Origin: Zeugodacus cucurbitae
Lineage: Eukaryota; Arthropoda; Insecta; Diptera; Tephritidae
Assembly: GCF_028554725.1 (NCBI RefSeq)
Contig: NC_071670.1
Coordinates: 32,358,001 to 32,422,000 of the forward strand
DNA length: 64,000 nucleotides
Direction of reading: 5' to 3'
Shown: positions 61,325 through 64,000 of the stretch, piece after piece
How positions within the stretch are numbered: position 1 is the first letter of the stretch
Layout: every line of letters starts with the position of its first letter
Notes under the pieces: generated by a model
The model's database searches: none
Told to the model about the DNA's origin: nothing
The model's input: only the letters and a program-made list of their open reading frames with translations
Position numbers and translations under genes: made by a program

Positions 61325-61420
61325 CTGCAGCAAAATCGACACACCAACAATGCCTTGCGCTCTATTCAAAGCGTCCGAGAAATTTGCATAGAGTTGAGAA
61401 TTGTAGCCGAATATTTGGAT
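61325..61420 (-). CDS. Carbonic anhydrase-related protein, upstream exon
   Basis: The 96-base exon lies between an acceptor ATTTACTTACAG and a donor CTGCAG|GTAAGT on the minus strand. It encodes IQIFGYNSQLYANFSDALN and AQGIVGVSILLQ in phase 0. In active alpha-carbonic anhydrases this position is xLHLVHWN, where the histidine is the third zinc ligand (His119 in CA2 numbering). Here it is glutamine, as in CA10-like proteins, so the product is predicted to be non-catalytic. Exons encoding the signal peptide and the first two-thirds of the domain are not found up to 64000 and should lie further upstream. Confidence 0.92.
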
Positions 61421-62149
61421 CTGTAAGTAAATAGCAGAAAGCAACAAAGAATTATGAGCCAGCCTGTAGGTATAAAGAATGAAAAAGTAGGAGTATATGG
61501 GCTTAACAATAACTTGAGTTATATATTTAGTATGCAGTTGCACAAACTCTTGAGATTGTATCTACCATAAATATATAATATATTTACTTTCATATATGTA
61601 TATCTTTATATATACACTTTGCAATGCATACATGCACTTATCCTTTTATAATCGTGCTGTTATCTGAATTGCAATGATATTGCTTTTTGTGGTGCTTGGG
61701 AGTCAGTGTTAGTGGTGCATAAATAAATTCCTTAGATTGCTTGTGAAATGGTGCAATTGTTGGCTTAATTTGGTTTAACACCAATTGCTAAGTATTCTTG
61801 CACATATCGGTGGGTGTTTATGCCCAGTGGTAAGATATATTATTTCAATCTTTATTGATAAGCATGATTCTTAATATATATTTTATTAACACCAATTTAA
61901 TTTATTGATTGGGCACACTCAACACGACTTTCTATAAACGCAGAAGTACTAAAATCGAGTTTGAAAATTTTAAAGAACCTTTCGTTAGGATATGTTGTAG
62001 GCAGATCTATGCAAATACAGAAGATCTCACTTAGACAGCTTAGAGCGCTGTCCATTGTGATACCAGTGAGCTGCCGGTGGATCAAAGACCCATAAGATTT
62101 TGCAAAACGCTTGGAATCTGTTACGAAATTCTTTAGTCAGCTAATGTCG

Positions 62150-62720
62150 ATTTTAGCCTAGGTGTTTCAACCTCAGTCTGGCAAAAGCTGGACAGTGGAG
62201 ACGGTAATGCTTAGATGATTCCACCTCGCCTTCCTCCATACAGCTTTGGCAACTTGCATCAACTTGGTTGTTGACCAGCGCTTGGCGAGCTCATGCGTAG
62301 TCTGCATGTCAAACGCTCTTGTCAAACGCCCGCTCCCTGCCCTCTCTGGTAAGCTTGTCCGCTTTACAGTTACCAACAATTCCAACTGGGTACCCACATG
62401 AGTCGGATAGCTAGAAGCTATTGATAAGGATCTAAGACTCTCCTTAGAGCGTAATGTCATCGATTCCAATGCTAGTATTGCCGCTCTGCTGTCGTAGTAA
62501 ATACCTACCACTCTAAAAGAGGGCACCATACGGAGCCGTGTGTTCACCGTTACTTTAATCGCAGCGACCTCTGCTTAAGAGACACTGCAGTGGTCAGATA
62601 GTCTAAAGCTGGTGTTGATAGAGAGCTTCCGGCAGAAAACTCCCCCTCCCACTTTCCCCCTTAGTTTCGATCCATCCGTGAAAAGCTAACTGCACTTCTC
62701 CATTTACTTCTTCCTTCCCA
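62150..62720 (-). pseudogene. RNase H domain of a non-LTR retrotransposon, degenerate
   Basis: On the minus strand, LFTDGSKLRGK (about 62685-62655), AEVAAIKV (about 62570-62545) after a stop, and IYYDSRAAILALES (about 62507-62465) give the D, E and D of RNase H in order and spacing. Downstream HELAKRW is where the last catalytic residue region lies. Such domains occur in I, R1 and LOA-type elements. Frameshifts and stops show that it is dead. Confidence 0.7.
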
Positions 62721-64000
62721 CATATCCATCGTAGGTACATGCGCAGAGAAGAAACCTCTAGGGGACGGTTCCGTGGTGCAGTGGTCCAAGTAATCAGGGA
62801 TACAATCGAGAACCTTTCGTAGTGAACATTGAAAAGTTTACAAAGACACATGTAAGCTACTGCGGATCTATGGTTTTTTCTAAATATTAATAATGAAACC
62901 TTAAAACTGTGTGTGTTTAAATTAAAATCAAATTCCTTCTGGAAAGTCAACGACCGAATGAATGAATGTATATCTTATACGTAATACTTCAATAACGTTA
63001 CGAAATTATAGTGATAATAGACCATATCAATTCAACTGGGAGGACGCAGTTTGTCATATTCATTATATCGTGGCTAGGGTTAGTTAAGTATTGATATCCG
63101 AGTTGCTGCATATTACGAATAGGACCCTTTTTAGGGGTTCCTTCGATGTCATTGTTGACTCATGAACTATTTACAGAGATGTCACTATATACTTTTTTAT
63201 AGTATGATTTTGCTTGTTATCAAATAATGTGAAGTTATCCTTTTTCTATAAGAGACTGGAGACATAAACCTTCATTTGACTACATTTATATAAATGGGCC
63301 GTATGTATTTCTTATAGCGCTTTACCGATCATTATACATATTGACAATTGAAGTTGCCTTGAAGAAGGTGAGATAGTCATTTCTCGGCAATATCTTCTAA
63401 AATAAGCTTCAAATACTCTCAGCTCATTAGTTATCCAACCGATCTAGTTGAAAACGATATTTGTCGTTCCAAAAGATTTTTGAAGGATTCCGGATTTTTT
63501 TTTTTGTATATGAGGGTTTAGTACCACATTTGGGAGTTTTTGGGATACCATTTTAATTTTGAAATATAAGCCTTTACTCATCTGGTTTCGATTCAGGTGG
63601 TACAAAAATCCGTTATGTGCAAGCATGTGTAACAAATAGCATAACCATGCATAGAACTTGCAGCAAAATAACTGTAGTTATCTCATAAGAATACAACAAT
63701 GAAAAAGTGCTTCGTAGTAGCAAAGAAACTGGCAATTATCAAAGTGGTACCAGTACTGAACCAAAGCTTTTCTTTATTACGTCGACTTTTTCCTGCAGGA
63801 ATATTTTGTTTGCACCCATCTGAGAATGGACGCAAACAAGCTGCATACACACAAGCCCAACCGTAGTAGTTGGCTTGCGTTTGAGTATACAAATAGTTTT
63901 ATCCTCGCATATGTAGCCTTGTAAGTGTTAAGTGTGATATGTTTTTACAGAAGCGCAGACCCGAATGGTAGCGCTCTTCACTTATGCACGCACACACATT
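62721..64000. other. Upstream intron or flank of the carbonic-anhydrase-related gene; nothing certain
   Basis: No further CARP exon was found. Minus frames at 63444-63635 and 63683-63892 look like decayed transposase but match no family convincingly. Confidence 0.35.

Noticed and set aside
62603..62950. 115-residue minus frame as a gene
   Set aside because: Its end overlaps the RNase H relic in another frame; it is a shadow of a dead retrotransposon.
63444..63892. Possible piggyBac-like transposase relic (GFLYHLNRNQ) on the minus strand
   Set aside because: Resemblance is to one short motif only, and neighbouring frames do not support it.
1..64000. CRISPR arrays, bacterial operons, rRNA or tRNA genes
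   Set aside because: No regularly spaced repeats, ribosome-binding sites or RNA gene signatures; the window is eukaryotic.

Overview
This window looks like nuclear DNA of a higher dipteran, most probably a tephritid fruit fly. It is AT-rich, has GT-AG introns with fly-type splice sites, TATA boxes with TCAGT initiators, and exons of an alpha-carbonic-anhydrase-related protein that read like insect orthologues. It is also packed with insect-type transposons. The tephritid call is an inference from overall character, because no species-diagnostic gene is present.

Layout. From 1 to about 39 kb is a transposon-rich region holding at least six short secreted-peptide genes. Two of them (783-1311 and exon 1 at 8482-8701) share a signal peptide, a VIFY motif and an MRDHRxxCRR box, and both are split by a phase-1 intron. 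A third (3155-3376, minus) has a consensus core promoter and may be a distant relative. Three more (21401-21619, 32524-32748, 37733-37948) are clear single-exon paralogues with 20-residue signal peptides and a basic mature chain with two cysteines; one has lost its ancestral promoter and its original C-terminus. Around them lie about 18 full or partial copies of one 1.4-kb dispersed repeat, called Rep-A here. It has hairpin-forming ends and GTCCGTC tracts. The region also holds a near-complete RTE-type non-LTR retrotransposon with an exact 12-bp target duplication (24388-27643), a second RTE fragment, mariner and Tc1 fossils, pogo-like MITEs, a non-autonomous Helitron, an LTR-element integrase scrap and an unclassified arthropod transposon-like pseudogene.

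From 39 to 54 kb is gene-poor AT-rich DNA with three copies of a TIR-bearing MITE, a degenerate mariner-superfamily transposase and one Rep-A copy. From 54 to 64 kb are the last three recognised exons of a carbonic-anhydrase-related protein gene on the minus strand (61325-61420, 60841-61062, 54115-54315), separated by a 6.5-kb intron. Its 5' exons lie beyond the window. A degenerate RNase H domain of a non-LTR element sits upstream of these exons.

The biology most worth following is the cluster of short secreted peptides. Their size, signal peptides, basic charge, tandem duplication and fast divergence fit immune-effector, venom-like, reproductive or glandular peptides, but nothing in the sequence fixes the function. 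Several transposons have landed in or replaced their promoters.
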